A stretch of 64,000 nucleotides of DNA from Rouxiella badensis (GCF_002093665.1 NZ_MRWE01000007.1:1-64000); one strand, 5' to 3'; positions 48,097-57,390 are shown, numbered from the stretch's first letter. The notes: a model not told the origin generated them from the sequence alone. Program-made: numbers and translations.

Positions 48097-48918
48097 ATGG
48101 ACGCTCAGGAAATGAAAACGTTTCAGGAAATAAAAACTGTCGCCCGGCAGGCACGCCGTTACGTTTTGCAAATGAATCACCACGCAGGCAAAGGCCACAC
48201 CGGGGCCGATCTTTCTGAAATCGATATCATCTGCACCCTCTACATGGCAGTGATGGACCGCGCACAGGCGAGTCCCGACAGGGATCGCTTCATTCTTTCC
48301 AAAGGTCACGGCGCAGGCGGCCTGTATTGCAGTGCGGCGGCGATGGGACTGTTAGACCCGAACGTGCTCGACCAGTTTATGGGGGACGATACGCTGCTGG
48401 CGGGTCATCCGGTGCACCAAAAGCTTCCGGACCTGGTCGAGATTAATTCTGGCGGTCTTGGCCATGGCCTGCCGATTGCCGTTGGGCTGGCGCTCGGCAA
48501 TAAAATCAGCGGTCGCGCATATCGCCGTGCGTACGTGTTGCTAGGCGACGGTGAACTCGCCGAAGGCTCCAACTGGGAGGCCGCGATGTCTGCCAGCAAG
48601 TTTAAGCTCGACAATCTTATTGCCATTGTCGACCGCAATCGCCTGCAGCTCGCGGGCAAAACCGAGGACATCATGCCACTGGAGCCGCTGGCCGATAAGT
48701 GGCGCGCCTTCGGTTTTGAGGTGCTCGAGTGTGACGGGCATGACCCGGCGTCTATTCATGCCGCCGTCACCCAGCCGATGCAGGGCAAACCCCGCGTCAT
48801 TTTGGCCAATACCGAGAAAGGCCACGGCATTTCGTTTATGGCCAACGTACCCGCCTGGCACCACGCCGTGCCTAACGATCAACAGCTGGCCGAAGGGTTG
48901 GCAGAGCTGGAGGAGTGA
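48097..48918 (+). CDS. Transketolase, N-terminal (ThDP pyrophosphate) subunit
   Basis: 273 residues from ATG 48097, with ACGAGG 6 bases upstream; an ATG 45 bases earlier is in frame but lacks a site. ThDP features: HHAGKGHTGADLSEIDI (28-44), the GDG motif at 150-152 with N181 in IVDRNRLQ, and the SKGHGAGGLYCSAA block (68-81). It is half of a transketolase; the other half follows directly. Together they would transfer a C2 unit from a ketose phosphate. Split transketolases are typical of specialised routes such as apulose-4-phosphate cleavage (AptA/AptB) rather than the housekeeping pentose phosphate pathway. Confidence 0.9.
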   Translation: MDAQEMKTFQEIKTVARQARRYVLQMNHHAGKGHTGADLSEIDIICTLYMAVMDRAQASPDRDRFILSKGHGAGGLYCSAAAMGLLDPNVLDQFMGDDTLLAGHPVHQKLPDLVEINSGGLGHGLPIAVGLALGNKISGRAYRRAYVLLGDGELAEGSNWEAAMSASKFKLDNLIAIVDRNRLQLAGKTEDIMPLEPLADKWRAFGFEVLECDGHDPASIHAAVTQPMQGKPRVILANTEKGHGISFMANVPAWHHAVPNDQQLAEGLAELEE

Positions 48919-48920
48919 TC

Positions 48921-49868
48921 ATGCAAGACTTGCGCGACGCCGTCGTTTCGACGCTGATAGAACAACAGGAGCAGGGCGCCAACCTTAGCGTGATGGTGGC
49001 CGACTCGACCTCAACTTCAAAAATTTCGCCGTTCGAAAAGGCTTATCCGGACCGGGTGATAAACGTCGGCATAGCCGAGCAGAACATGGTCGGCATGGCC
49101 GCGGGTGTCGCACTGAGCGGCCACGTGGTGTTTACCGCTAACGCCGCACCTTTCCTGTTTGCCCGTTCGAATGAGCAAATGAAAAACGACGTCTGTTATT
49201 CAGAAACCAACGTGAAAATGCTTGGCCTCAATGCCGGGTTTGCCTATGGCCCACTGGGTGCAACGCACCACTGTACCAACGATATCGCCATCGCCCGTAC
49301 CTTGGGCAATCTGCAGGTCTTCGCCCCCGCGGACGCCAGTCAGGCGCAGGCCATTGTTCGCCATGCCATCAAACATAAAGGCCCGGTCTACATTCGCATG
49401 GACAGCGACAAGCTTCCGGTGTTGCACGACGAGGATTATCGCTTTATTCCGGGTCAGCCGGACGTACTCGCCGAGGGCGACGACGTGGTGGTGTTCACGC
49501 TTGGCACGCTGGCGCATGAGGCACTTGCCGCACGCGAACAGGGCTGCAATCCGACGGTGGTGTCGCTGCCGTCGCTGTGGCCGCTCGACGAGCTGGCGGT
49601 GGTCGAGCTGATTAAATCGCATAAAAAGGTGATCACCATGGAAGAACACGCATTGAGCGGTGGTCTGGGCACCATCATCGGTGAGTTAATCCTTAAATAC
49701 CGTTTGAGTCAGCCGCTGCAAGCGTTCGGCATTCCGGCCTACGAGTTCACCCACAGCAGCAGTCGTACCGCACTGCGCCGTCAATTTTCTATCGATACAT
49801 CCGGTCTGGTTGCCGCACTGAAGGGGCCAGCGATTGCCGCTGCACGGGAGGCTGCGAATGAGCACTAA
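48921..49868 (+). CDS. Transketolase, C-terminal (pyrimidine-binding) subunit
   Basis: 315 residues from ATG 48921, with GGAGGAG 6 bases upstream; a GTG at 48915 overlapping the previous stop is the alternative. The catalytic glutamate is E53 in RVINVGIAEQNMVGMAAGVA, and ANAAPFLFARSNEQMKNDV follows. The C-terminal domain has VTMEEHALSGGLGTIIGE-type sequence (ITMEEHALSGGLGTIIGE). It pairs with the N-terminal subunit encoded just upstream. Its last 11 bases overlap the start of the SDR gene, so the three are translationally linked. Confidence 0.9.
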   Translation: MQDLRDAVVSTLIEQQEQGANLSVMVADSTSTSKISPFEKAYPDRVINVGIAEQNMVGMAAGVALSGHVVFTANAAPFLFARSNEQMKNDVCYSETNVKMLGLNAGFAYGPLGATHHCTNDIAIARTLGNLQVFAPADASQAQAIVRHAIKHKGPVYIRMDSDKLPVLHDEDYRFIPGQPDVLAEGDDVVVFTLGTLAHEALAAREQGCNPTVVSLPSLWPLDELAVVELIKSHKKVITMEEHALSGGLGTIIGELILKYRLSQPLQAFGIPAYEFTHSSSRTALRRQFSIDTSGLVAALKGPAIAAAREAANEH

Positions 49869-50658
49869 TCAATACGACGTCAACCTGCGCTACGGCGTGG
49901 ACACCCACCTGTCGCTAGAGGGAAAAGTCGTGGTGGTCACGGGGGGATTCGGCGGTATCGCGATGGCAAGCAACCGTATGATGCTGGAGAAGGGCGCGCA
50001 TCTGGCGCTGCTCTATCCACAATTCGAAAGCGCTCTGAAACAGCAGATAGTGGATGAGCTGGGAGAACGTCAGGTTAGCTATTTCGAGTGTGACGTCACT
50101 TGTCCCTCTCAGGTCGTCGACGTGTTTCGCCAGGTCGAACAGCAGTGTGGGCAGATTGATATTTTGGTCAACTGCGCAGGCTACGTACATCTCGAACCGG
50201 CGGTAGAAACCTCCTTTGAACAGTGGCAGAAAAATCTGGCCGTTAACCTGACCGGACCGTTCCTCTGCTCACAGGCGGCGGCGCGCAGCATGATAGCACG
50301 CGGTAGAGGTGGGAAAATCATTAACATTGCCTCGCAGGCGGCCTCGATTGCTATCGATAACCACTGCGCCTACACCTCTGCCAAGGCCGGGTTACTCGGT
50401 ATGACCAAGGTCATGGCCAAAGAGTGGGCACCGCACCGTATTAATGTGAATACGCTCTCCCCAACCGTGGTGCTGACGCCGATGGGCGAGAAGGCCTGGC
50501 GCGGCGAAAAAGGCGAAGAGATGAAAAAACTCATCCCCCTTGGACGCTTCGCTTATACCGACGAAATCGCCGCCGCTATTCTGTTTTTCTCGAGCAACGG
50601 CAGCGACATGATTACCGGCGCGGACCTGATGATCGACGGTGGTTTCACCATCTGGTAA
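49858..50658 (+). CDS. SDR-family dehydrogenase (first of two in the operon)
   Basis: 266 residues from ATG 49858 with GGGAGG upstream. The nucleotide motif is VTGGFGGIAMASNRMML (28-44), slightly unusual because the last Gly of TGxxxGIG is Ala. NCAGYVHLEP, IINIASQAASIAIDNHCAYTSAKAGLLG with the intact Y-x-x-x-K, and the C-terminal GADLMIDGGFTIW are present. It probably oxidises a polyol or reduces a keto-sugar with NAD(P). The 17-residue N-terminal extension before the Rossmann start is seen in gluconate 5-dehydrogenase-like SDRs. Confidence 0.85.
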   Translation: MSTNQYDVNLRYGVDTHLSLEGKVVVVTGGFGGIAMASNRMMLEKGAHLALLYPQFESALKQQIVDELGERQVSYFECDVTCPSQVVDVFRQVEQQCGQIDILVNCAGYVHLEPAVETSFEQWQKNLAVNLTGPFLCSQAAARSMIARGRGGKIINIASQAASIAIDNHCAYTSAKAGLLGMTKVMAKEWAPHRINVNTLSPTVVLTPMGEKAWRGEKGEEMKKLIPLGRFAYTDEIAAAILFFSSNGSDMITGADLMIDGGFTIW

Positions 50659-50755
50659 GCCCGGCTTGCAGTAAGACTCTAAAAAACGGCGTTAACCCTA
50701 CAAAATAAACGCCCAAAAGCTCTATAAAAAACAATAACATTGAGAGAACTTCACC

Positions 50756-51688
50756 ATGAAAAAACACCTTGCCCTGTTAACCGTTCTTGCCAGTCTCGTC
50801 GTTCCTCCCGCCTTCGCCGTAGAAAAAGGCACCCTCGCTATCCTGGTTAACTCTCTGGATAACCCGTATTACTCCGCCGAGGCGAAAGGCGCCGAAGCCA
50901 AGGCCGAATCGTTGGGATACAAAACGCTGGTGCTTTCGCACGGCGAGGACGTTAAACGGCAGGGTGAGCTGATAAGCCTGGTTATTGGTCGCAAGGTTCA
51001 GGGCATTATTCTGGACAACGCCGACTCTCAGGCAAGCGTTGCCGCCGTGAAGCAGGCCAGAGATGCCGGTGTGCCGGTGGTGCTTATCAACCGTGAGATC
51101 CCGGTCGACGGCGTGGCGTTGGCGCAAATTTCCCACAACAACTTCCAGGCTGGCTCTGACGTCGCCAATGAATTTGTTGAAAAAATGGGTGAGAAAGGCA
51201 CCTATGCCGAACTGACCTGTAATCTTGCGGACAACAACTGCGTGACCCGTTCCAAGTCGTTCCACAACGTTATCGATCAATACCCTGATATGAAAATGAT
51301 CGCCCGTCAGGACGCCAAAGGCACGCTGATTGACGGTAAGCGCATTATGGACAGCATCCTGCAGGCGCATCCAGACATCAAAGGCGTGATAACCGGCAAC
51401 GGTCCGGTAGCGCTGGGTGTTATTGCGGCCCTCAAGGCGGCGAACCGTAGCGATGTTACCGTCGTCGGCATTGACGGCAGCAACGACGAGCGCGACGCGG
51501 TGAAATCGGGTGCACTGTACGCCACCGTGATGCTTCAGGCGCAGGCGATTGCCTCTCAGGGCGTGGAAATTCTTGACCAATATATCCAGAAAGGCAGCTA
51601 CAGCGGTAAAGAACGTATTCTGTTCCGCGGCATTCTCATCAAGAAAGACAACGCCGACAAGGTCAACAACTTCAATTATCAGAAGTAA
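50756..51688 (+). CDS. Periplasmic sugar-binding protein of a ribose-type ABC transporter
   Basis: 310 residues. A Sec signal with cleavage after AFA (21). The mature start GTLAILVNSLDNPYYSAEAKGAEAKA is the RbsB pattern, and IDGSNDERDAVKSGAL near 240-255 is the hinge region. It delivers a small sugar or polyol to the transporter encoded downstream. Ligand residues cannot be assigned by eye; CNLADNNC near 158-165 is unlike RbsB. A GC-rich hairpin follows, which commonly raises the level of binding protein over membrane components. Confidence 0.88.
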   Translation: MKKHLALLTVLASLVVPPAFAVEKGTLAILVNSLDNPYYSAEAKGAEAKAESLGYKTLVLSHGEDVKRQGELISLVIGRKVQGIILDNADSQASVAAVKQARDAGVPVVLINREIPVDGVALAQISHNNFQAGSDVANEFVEKMGEKGTYAELTCNLADNNCVTRSKSFHNVIDQYPDMKMIARQDAKGTLIDGKRIMDSILQAHPDIKGVITGNGPVALGVIAALKAANRSDVTVVGIDGSNDERDAVKSGALYATVMLQAQAIASQGVEILDQYIQKGSYSGKERILFRGILIKKDNADKVNNFNYQK

Positions 51689-51715
51689 AGATTGGCGCGC
51701 ATAGAGCAGATACAG

Positions 51716-51733
51716 GCCCCGCCTGGGCGGGGC
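51716..51733 (+). other. Intercistronic hairpin after the binding-protein gene
   Basis: GCCCCGC and GCGGGGC pair around CTGG. It is a strong stem without a T-run, in the 61-bp gap before the lipoprotein gene. It probably protects the upstream mRNA or attenuates partly. Confidence 0.5.
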
Positions 51734-51749
51734 TTAAAGGAGAAGCGTA

Positions 51750-52382
51750 ATGTCTAGTCGCTTGATGTGGATACTCATGGCAACGCTGCTGCTTTGCAGT
51801 TGCCGAATAGTTTCCGAAAAAAAGCTGGCGGAACTGAAGAATCCCCCGAACCCTCACCTGGCACAGGCGGCGATGCTGTTTGACCAACAAATTGCCCCGC
51901 AGATAGTCAGCTCTGCCAAGCCGCTTGCTACTTTACTCGGCCAGATAGAGGGGGCGAAAGACTTTGATACCGCTTGCCAGCAGCTTGGTTATCGCAGTCA
52001 GGACGAGAATCCCTGCGTATTCAACACCACCGTGAGTGGCACCGTCAGTGAGGTCAATACTGAATCACGCAACGGCCAGATTGTGCTGAAGAGCGATGAC
52101 CCGAAAGTAGGGGAAGTGAAAGTGCAGATTGGCCCAACGTTTCGCGGTACCGAGCTGCGCGACAGTTATCGTGGCCTGAGCTACAGCGACTTCAACGATC
52201 AGAATATGTTCGGTGATTTCGGTAAAGCCATCAATCAGCGGGCCATTGCCTCGCTCGGCAAACCGTCGTTTAAGGTCGGCGATAAACTGACGATATATGG
52301 CGTATTTAGCGCCTTTGATACCCCGCAGCCACCCATTCTGCTGACACCTGCGAAAATCACGGCTGACAAGGCCACGCAGTAA
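51750..52382 (+). CDS. DUF2291 lipoprotein partner of the ABC transporter
   Basis: 210 residues. A lipobox ending LCSC, with Cys18 as the lipidated residue. It matches DUF2291, found almost only beside ribose-type ABC transporters for polyols and pentoses in proteobacteria, where it lies between the binding protein and the ATPase as here. The C-terminal domain VGDKLTIYGVFSAFD is beta-rich. Its role is not established; it could help deliver substrate or stabilise the transporter. AAAGGAGAAG precedes the start. ABC ATPase follows after 9 bases. Confidence 0.75.
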   Translation: MSSRLMWILMATLLLCSCRIVSEKKLAELKNPPNPHLAQAAMLFDQQIAPQIVSSAKPLATLLGQIEGAKDFDTACQQLGYRSQDENPCVFNTTVSGTVSEVNTESRNGQIVLKSDDPKVGEVKVQIGPTFRGTELRDSYRGLSYSDFNDQNMFGDFGKAINQRAIASLGKPSFKVGDKLTIYGVFSAFDTPQPPILLTPAKITADKATQ

Positions 52383-52391
52383 GGAGTCGCG

Positions 52392-53960
52392 ATGTTTGAA
52401 CAACGCAGTAGCAGCGCACAGCCGGAGCCTTTCGCCAACCCTCTGCTTCAGGGGGGACCGGTGATTATCGAAACCCAGGGCGTTTCGCGCGTCTATCCCG
52501 GCGTAACGGCGCTCGATAACGTCAATTACCGCGTCTATCGCAACAAGGTCAACGTGCTTATCGGGGAAAACGGTGCCGGTAAATCGACGATGATGAAGAT
52601 GCTGGCCGGCGTTGAAGTACCGTCCAGCGGCGAAATCCTGCTCGACGGTGAACCGGTGTCGCTCAGCTCGACCCATCAGGCGGAAAAGCACGGGATCAGC
52701 ATCATTTTTCAGGAACTGAATCTGTTTCCGAATATGACGGTGATGGACAACATTTTTATCGGTAACGAATTTTTCCAGCGCGGCAGAATCAACGTCGATT
52801 ATCAGTACCAGCTGGCGAAGTCCTTGCTGGAGCGCCTGGAGCTGGACGTTGATCCGCTGACGCCGCTGGAAGAGCTGGCAATCGGCCATCAGCAGCTGGT
52901 GGAGATAGCCCGCGCGCTGTCGAAGGATACGCGGGTGTTGATCATGGACGAACCCACTTCGGCGCTGAGTCAGTCCGAGGTCAAGGTTCTATTCAACGTT
53001 ATTGAGCAGCTCAAGCGACGCGGTGTCACCATCATCTATATCTCGCACCGGCTGGAAGAGCTGATGGAAATTGGTGACCACATTACCGTCTTCCGCGACG
53101 GCAAGTTTGTCGCCGAGCAGGAGGTCAGTCAGGTCAGTATTCCCTGGATAATTTCCAGCATGGTCGGTGAAAAAGAAAAGCAGTTTGACTATCGCTGCGC
53201 CGAAAAAGGTAGCGCGGTGTTGCAGGCCAACGGTCTGACGCTGCTGCATCAAAACGGCGGTTATTCACTCAATGACGTTAGCCTGACGCTACATCAGGGC
53301 GAGGTGGTGGGTGTTTACGGACTTTTAGGGGCCGGGCGGACCGAGCTGTTCAAGACCCTGATTGGCCTGCTGAAACAGGACGCGGGCGAGATCTGGCTGA
53401 AGGGGAAACGCATGGAGCACAGCCCGTTTGCCTATCGGCTCAAGCACGGCATGGCGCTGGTACCCGAAGACCGTCAGGCGGAAGGGCTTATTCAGCTGCT
53501 GTCGATAAAAATCAACATGACGCTTTCCAGCCTGTGCAGCAAAAGTTTCCTAAAAATGCTGTTACCGATCCGCGATGTGCCCGAAGACGCGGCGGTAAAA
53601 GAGATGATTGCCAAGCTGTCCATCAAGGTGAGTGACGCCTGTCTGCCGGTTACCTCGATGAGCGGCGGTAACCAGCAAAAGGTGGTGATCGCCAAGGCAC
53701 TCATGACCCATCCGCAGGTGGTGTTTCTCGACGAGCCAACGCGCGGCATCGACGTCGGCGCGAAAACCGACGTTTATCATCTGATTGGCGCGATGGCGCA
53801 GCAGGGACTGGCGGTGATGTTCTCGTCATCAGAACTGGATGAAGTGATGCAGTTGGCGGACCGGGTAATTGTCATGGCGGACGGCAAAATTACTGCCGAC
53901 CTGCGGCGTGCCGACGTGGACAGAGAAAAGCTGATCCGCGCGTCGACACCACACGATTAA
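52392..53960 (+). CDS. Sugar ABC transporter ATPase (RbsA-type, two ATPase domains)
   Basis: 522 residues. Domain 1 Walker A GENGAGKST (58-66), with VLIMDEPTSALSQ as its Walker B. Domain 2 has a degenerate P-loop GLLGAGRTELF, but a full SGGNQQKV signature and VFLDEPTRGIDVG. This asymmetry is usual for RbsA/XylG/AraG. It powers import with the permease directly downstream. The N-terminal 25 residues before VIIETQGVSRVYPGV are an extension with no motif. AAGGAG precedes the start. Confidence 0.93.
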   Translation: MFEQRSSSAQPEPFANPLLQGGPVIIETQGVSRVYPGVTALDNVNYRVYRNKVNVLIGENGAGKSTMMKMLAGVEVPSSGEILLDGEPVSLSSTHQAEKHGISIIFQELNLFPNMTVMDNIFIGNEFFQRGRINVDYQYQLAKSLLERLELDVDPLTPLEELAIGHQQLVEIARALSKDTRVLIMDEPTSALSQSEVKVLFNVIEQLKRRGVTIIYISHRLEELMEIGDHITVFRDGKFVAEQEVSQVSIPWIISSMVGEKEKQFDYRCAEKGSAVLQANGLTLLHQNGGYSLNDVSLTLHQGEVVGVYGLLGAGRTELFKTLIGLLKQDAGEIWLKGKRMEHSPFAYRLKHGMALVPEDRQAEGLIQLLSIKINMTLSSLCSKSFLKMLLPIRDVPEDAAVKEMIAKLSIKVSDACLPVTSMSGGNQQKVVIAKALMTHPQVVFLDEPTRGIDVGAKTDVYHLIGAMAQQGLAVMFSSSELDEVMQLADRVIVMADGKITADLRRADVDREKLIRASTPHD

Positions 53961-53975
53961 GATTAAGGAACGGCT

Positions 53976-55049
53976 ATGCAAAGTCAAAAGTATCTCATTT
54001 ACATGTACTTACTCAAGGCGCGCACCTTTATCGCGTTATTGATTGTGGTCGCTTTCTTTAGCGCGATGGTGCCCAACTTTATTACGCCGTCCAACCTGCT
54101 GATCATGACCCAGCACGTCGCTATCACCGGCCTGCTGGCGGTCGGTATGACGCTGGTCATCTTAACCGGAGGGATCGACCTCTCGGTGGGGGCCGTGGCG
54201 GGTATTTGCGGCATGATTGGCGGAGCGTTGCTGTCGTTTGGCATCCCGCTTTGGGGCGACAACCTGCTGTTTCTTAACGTGATTGAGGTCAGTGTCGTGG
54301 TCGCTGTCGCCGGAGTAGTGATAGGAACGCTTAACGGGCTGGTGATCACCAAACTTGGCGTCGCGCCCTTCATCTGCACCCTGGGGATGATGTACGTGGC
54401 GCGCGGTGCGGCACTGCTGACTACCGACGGCAAAACCTTTCCCAATCTGAACGGGGTCGAAGCTTTGGGTAACACCGGTTTTGCGACGCTCGGTTCAGGC
54501 ACCTTTCTCGGTATCTATAATCCTATCTGGCTGATGGTCGCTGTGGTACTGCTCGGTATTTATATCACCAAGAAGACGCCGCTCGGTCGTTATATCTATG
54601 CCATCGGCGGCAACGAATCGGCTGCCAGGCTGGCGGGCGTGCCGATAGCCAAGGTCAAAATCTTTGTCTATGCCTTTTCCGGGTTCTGTGCGGCGCTGGT
54701 CGGGCTGGTGGTGGCGTCGCAGCTGCAAACCGCGCACCCGATGACCGGCAATATGTTCGAGATGGACGCCATCGGGGCCACGGTACTCGGCGGAACCGCG
54801 CTGGCCGGTGGCCGTGGCCGAGTGTTTGGTTCAATTATCGGTGCCTTTGTTATCGTGTTCCTGGCCGATGGGTTGGTGATGCTTGGCGTCAGCGAGTTCT
54901 GGCAGATGGTGATTAAAGGTCTGGTTATCGTGACCGCTGTGGTTATCGACCAGTTCCAGCAGCGTCTGCAAAGTAAGGTCACGCTGATGCGCCGTCACGA
55001 AAAAAAGCAGCAGGCAACGTCTCCGCTGTCTGAGGTGAGCCATGGTTGA
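53976..55049 (+). CDS. Sugar ABC transporter permease (RbsC-type)
   Basis: 357 residues, about 8-10 hydrophobic segments. The RbsC signature TGLLAVGMTLVILTGGIDLSVGAVAG is near residues 48-73, and TVLGGTALAGGRGRVFGSIIGA near 268-290. It pairs with the ATPase 15 bases upstream. The C-terminal tail (RRHEKKQQATSPLSEVSHG) is charged and extends past the family norm. Its stop overlaps the start of the kinase gene by 8 bases. Confidence 0.92.
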   Translation: MQSQKYLIYMYLLKARTFIALLIVVAFFSAMVPNFITPSNLLIMTQHVAITGLLAVGMTLVILTGGIDLSVGAVAGICGMIGGALLSFGIPLWGDNLLFLNVIEVSVVVAVAGVVIGTLNGLVITKLGVAPFICTLGMMYVARGAALLTTDGKTFPNLNGVEALGNTGFATLGSGTFLGIYNPIWLMVAVVLLGIYITKKTPLGRYIYAIGGNESAARLAGVPIAKVKIFVYAFSGFCAALVGLVVASQLQTAHPMTGNMFEMDAIGATVLGGTALAGGRGRVFGSIIGAFVIVFLADGLVMLGVSEFWQMVIKGLVIVTAVVIDQFQQRLQSKVTLMRRHEKKQQATSPLSEVSHG

Positions 55050-56574
55050 GGTAAAGACCCGACACAGGGACGTCATTGTGGCGATCGATGAAGGCACAAG
55101 CAATGCCAAGGCGGTCGCTATCGACGGCGGAGGGCGAGTGGTCGCCCAGTCTTCGCGGCCCTTGCAGGTACAAACGCCGCAGGCGGGATGGGTCGAACAA
55201 GATGGCGAGGTATTGGTCGAAGCTTCACTCACCGTGCTGCGCGAAGTCATCGACAGCGTGGGCATGCAGCGTATTGCGGCACTGGCGATAAGCAATCAGC
55301 GCGAGACGGCCATCGGCTGGTATCGCGCCAGCGGCAAACCGGTCGCGCCGGCACTGACCTGGCAATGTTCGCGCAGCGCGGCGTTTTGCGAGCAACTGCG
55401 CCGTGACCATCAGGAACCGGTCATTCGTGATATTACCGGCCTGCCGGTTGCCCCCCTGTTTTCCGCCTCCAAGATGCGATGGCTGCTCGACAGCCTGCCG
55501 GACGGCGCAGCGCGCGCGGCCTCCGGCGAGATTTGCCTCGGTACGATAGATGCCTGGCTGCTGTGGAATCTGACCGGCGGCGAGGCGTTTCGCTGCGATA
55601 CCTCAAATGCCGCCCGCACCCAGCTGTTAAATCTCCAGCACGGTGACTGGGATCCGCAGATGCTGAAGCTGTTTGGTGTTCCGCGCGAGGCGTTGCCGCA
55701 GATTTGTCCCTCCAGCGGTTTCTTCGGCGAGACGCGCGGTCTAGACGGGATCCCCGACGGACTGCCGATTCTTGCGATGGTCGGCGACTCTCACGCTGCA
55801 CTCTATGGCCACGGGCTCGGCGAGTTCGGCGGCGTGAAGGCCACCTACGGTACGGGATCTTCGGTCATGGCGCCTATTCCTCAGCCGCAGAGCAGCATCA
55901 CGCAGCTCGCGACCACCGTGGCCTGGCACGATGGCCAAAGAGCCGTTTATGGGCTGGAGGGCAATATCCCGCACACCGGTGATGCGGTGGCGTGGATGGC
56001 GCAAATCACCGGCCTGACCGACGGTAAGGGCGAAACCCTGAGCCGGGCGTTGACCGAGCTACCGGCCAGCGTCGAATCCACACTGGGCGTCTATTTTGTT
56101 CCTGCACTGACCGGCGCGGGGGCTCCCTGGTGGGACGGACAGGCGCGGGGCGTGATAAGCGGGCTGAGCCGAGGCGTGGGGCGTTCGCATCTTATCCGTG
56201 CTTCACTCGAGGCCATCGCCTATCAAATCGCCGACGTCATCGACGCCATGCGCCAGCATCCCGACTTCCACCTTAGTTCTCTGCGGGTGGACGGGGGGCC
56301 GACGCGTAATCCCTGGCTGATGCAGTTTCAGGCTGACCTTTTGGGCTGTGAGGTGTTGCGCAGCAATACGCCGGAACTCTCTGCGCTCGGCGCGGGTCTT
56401 CTTTCCCGCAGGGCGCTTGAGGGGCTGGACGACGTCAGGCTAAGGGCACTGCTGCCACAGCATGACGTCTTTAAGCCCAACGCTGAACGGCATCACATTT
56501 TGCAGCAGCACTGGCAGGGCTGGAAAGCCGCAGTGGCCAGCATGCTGGAGCAGTCCGCTAAGCATTCACAATAA
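55042..56574 (+). CDS. FGGY-family carbohydrate kinase
   Basis: 510 residues. The phosphate motif is VAIDEGTSNAKAVAID (13-28), followed by SNQRETAIGW near 87-96 and the ATP-domain motifs YGTGSSVMA and VDGGPTRNPWLMQFQADLLG (about 413-432). It belongs to the glycerol kinase-like branch rather than the xylulokinase or ribulokinase branch by its NQRETAIGW and GGPTRN pattern, but substrate is unknown. In this operon it should phosphorylate the ketose made by an SDR for the transketolase to cleave. Overlap with the permease gene implies coupling. Confidence 0.9.
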   Translation: MVEVKTRHRDVIVAIDEGTSNAKAVAIDGGGRVVAQSSRPLQVQTPQAGWVEQDGEVLVEASLTVLREVIDSVGMQRIAALAISNQRETAIGWYRASGKPVAPALTWQCSRSAAFCEQLRRDHQEPVIRDITGLPVAPLFSASKMRWLLDSLPDGAARAASGEICLGTIDAWLLWNLTGGEAFRCDTSNAARTQLLNLQHGDWDPQMLKLFGVPREALPQICPSSGFFGETRGLDGIPDGLPILAMVGDSHAALYGHGLGEFGGVKATYGTGSSVMAPIPQPQSSITQLATTVAWHDGQRAVYGLEGNIPHTGDAVAWMAQITGLTDGKGETLSRALTELPASVESTLGVYFVPALTGAGAPWWDGQARGVISGLSRGVGRSHLIRASLEAIAYQIADVIDAMRQHPDFHLSSLRVDGGPTRNPWLMQFQADLLGCEVLRSNTPELSALGAGLLSRRALEGLDDVRLRALLPQHDVFKPNAERHHILQQHWQGWKAAVASMLEQSAKHSQ

Positions 56575-56586
56575 GGAAACGCGAAG

Positions 56587-57384
56587 ATGAACAGAGACTT
56601 TAGTGGCAAGACGGTGGTGATAACCGGCGCATGCCGCGGCATTGGGGCCGGAATTGCCGAACGCTTTGCCCGTGATGGAGCCAATCTGGTGATGGTGTCG
56701 AACGCGGAACGGGTGTTTGAAACCGCCGAGACGCTGCGTCAGCAGTATGGCGTCGATATTCTTCCCTTACAGATTGACGTCACCAACGAACAGCAGGTGC
56801 AACAGCTCTATCAGCAGGCGCTGGAAAAATTTGGCACCGTCGATGTGTCTATCCAGAATGCCGGGGTGATCACTATCGATCGTTTCGACCGCATGCCAAA
56901 ACAGGACTTCGAGCGGGTGCTGGCCGTCAACACCACTGGCGTCTGGCTGTGCTGCCGCGAGGCCGCGAAAATCATGGTCAAACAGCGTGCGGGGAGTCTG
57001 ATCAACACCTCGTCGGGCCAGGGGCGTCAGGGCTTTATTTATACGCCACACTATGCGGCCAGCAAGATGGGCGTCATCGGCATTACCCAGAGTCTGGCGC
57101 TTGAACTCGCTCCTTATAACATCACCGTCAATGCATTTTGTCCCGGCATTATCGAAAGCGAGATGTGGGATTACAACGACCGCGTGTGGGGCGAAATCCT
57201 CAGTAGCGACGAGAAGCGTTACGCCAAGGGGGAATTAATGGCCGAGTGGGTGCAAGGTATTCCGCTAAAACGCGCCGGCCAGCCGCAGGACGTCGCCGGG
57301 CTGGTGGCGTTTTTGGCCTCTGACGACGCCCGCTATCTGACCGGACAGACTATCAACATCGACGGCGGGCTGATTATGTCGTGA
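56587..57384 (+). CDS. SDR-family dehydrogenase (second of two in the operon)
   Basis: 265 residues, classical SDR. TGACRGIGAGIAERFARDG (11-29), IQNAGVITIDRF, LINTSSGQGRQGFIYTPHYAASKMG with intact Ser and Y-x-x-x-K, and ARYLTGQTINIDGGLIMS at the end. It resembles sorbitol/galactitol or meso-butanediol-type dehydrogenases, consistent with oxidation of a polyol to a ketose. It is the last gene of the operon, 12 bases after the kinase, and ends 6 bases before a convergent PLP enzyme. No terminator is visible in that gap. Confidence 0.87.
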   Translation: MNRDFSGKTVVITGACRGIGAGIAERFARDGANLVMVSNAERVFETAETLRQQYGVDILPLQIDVTNEQQVQQLYQQALEKFGTVDVSIQNAGVITIDRFDRMPKQDFERVLAVNTTGVWLCCREAAKIMVKQRAGSLINTSSGQGRQGFIYTPHYAASKMGVIGITQSLALELAPYNITVNAFCPGIIESEMWDYNDRVWGEILSSDEKRYAKGELMAEWVQGIPLKRAGQPQDVAGLVAFLASDDARYLTGQTINIDGGLIMS

Positions 57385-57390
57385 GGCAGC

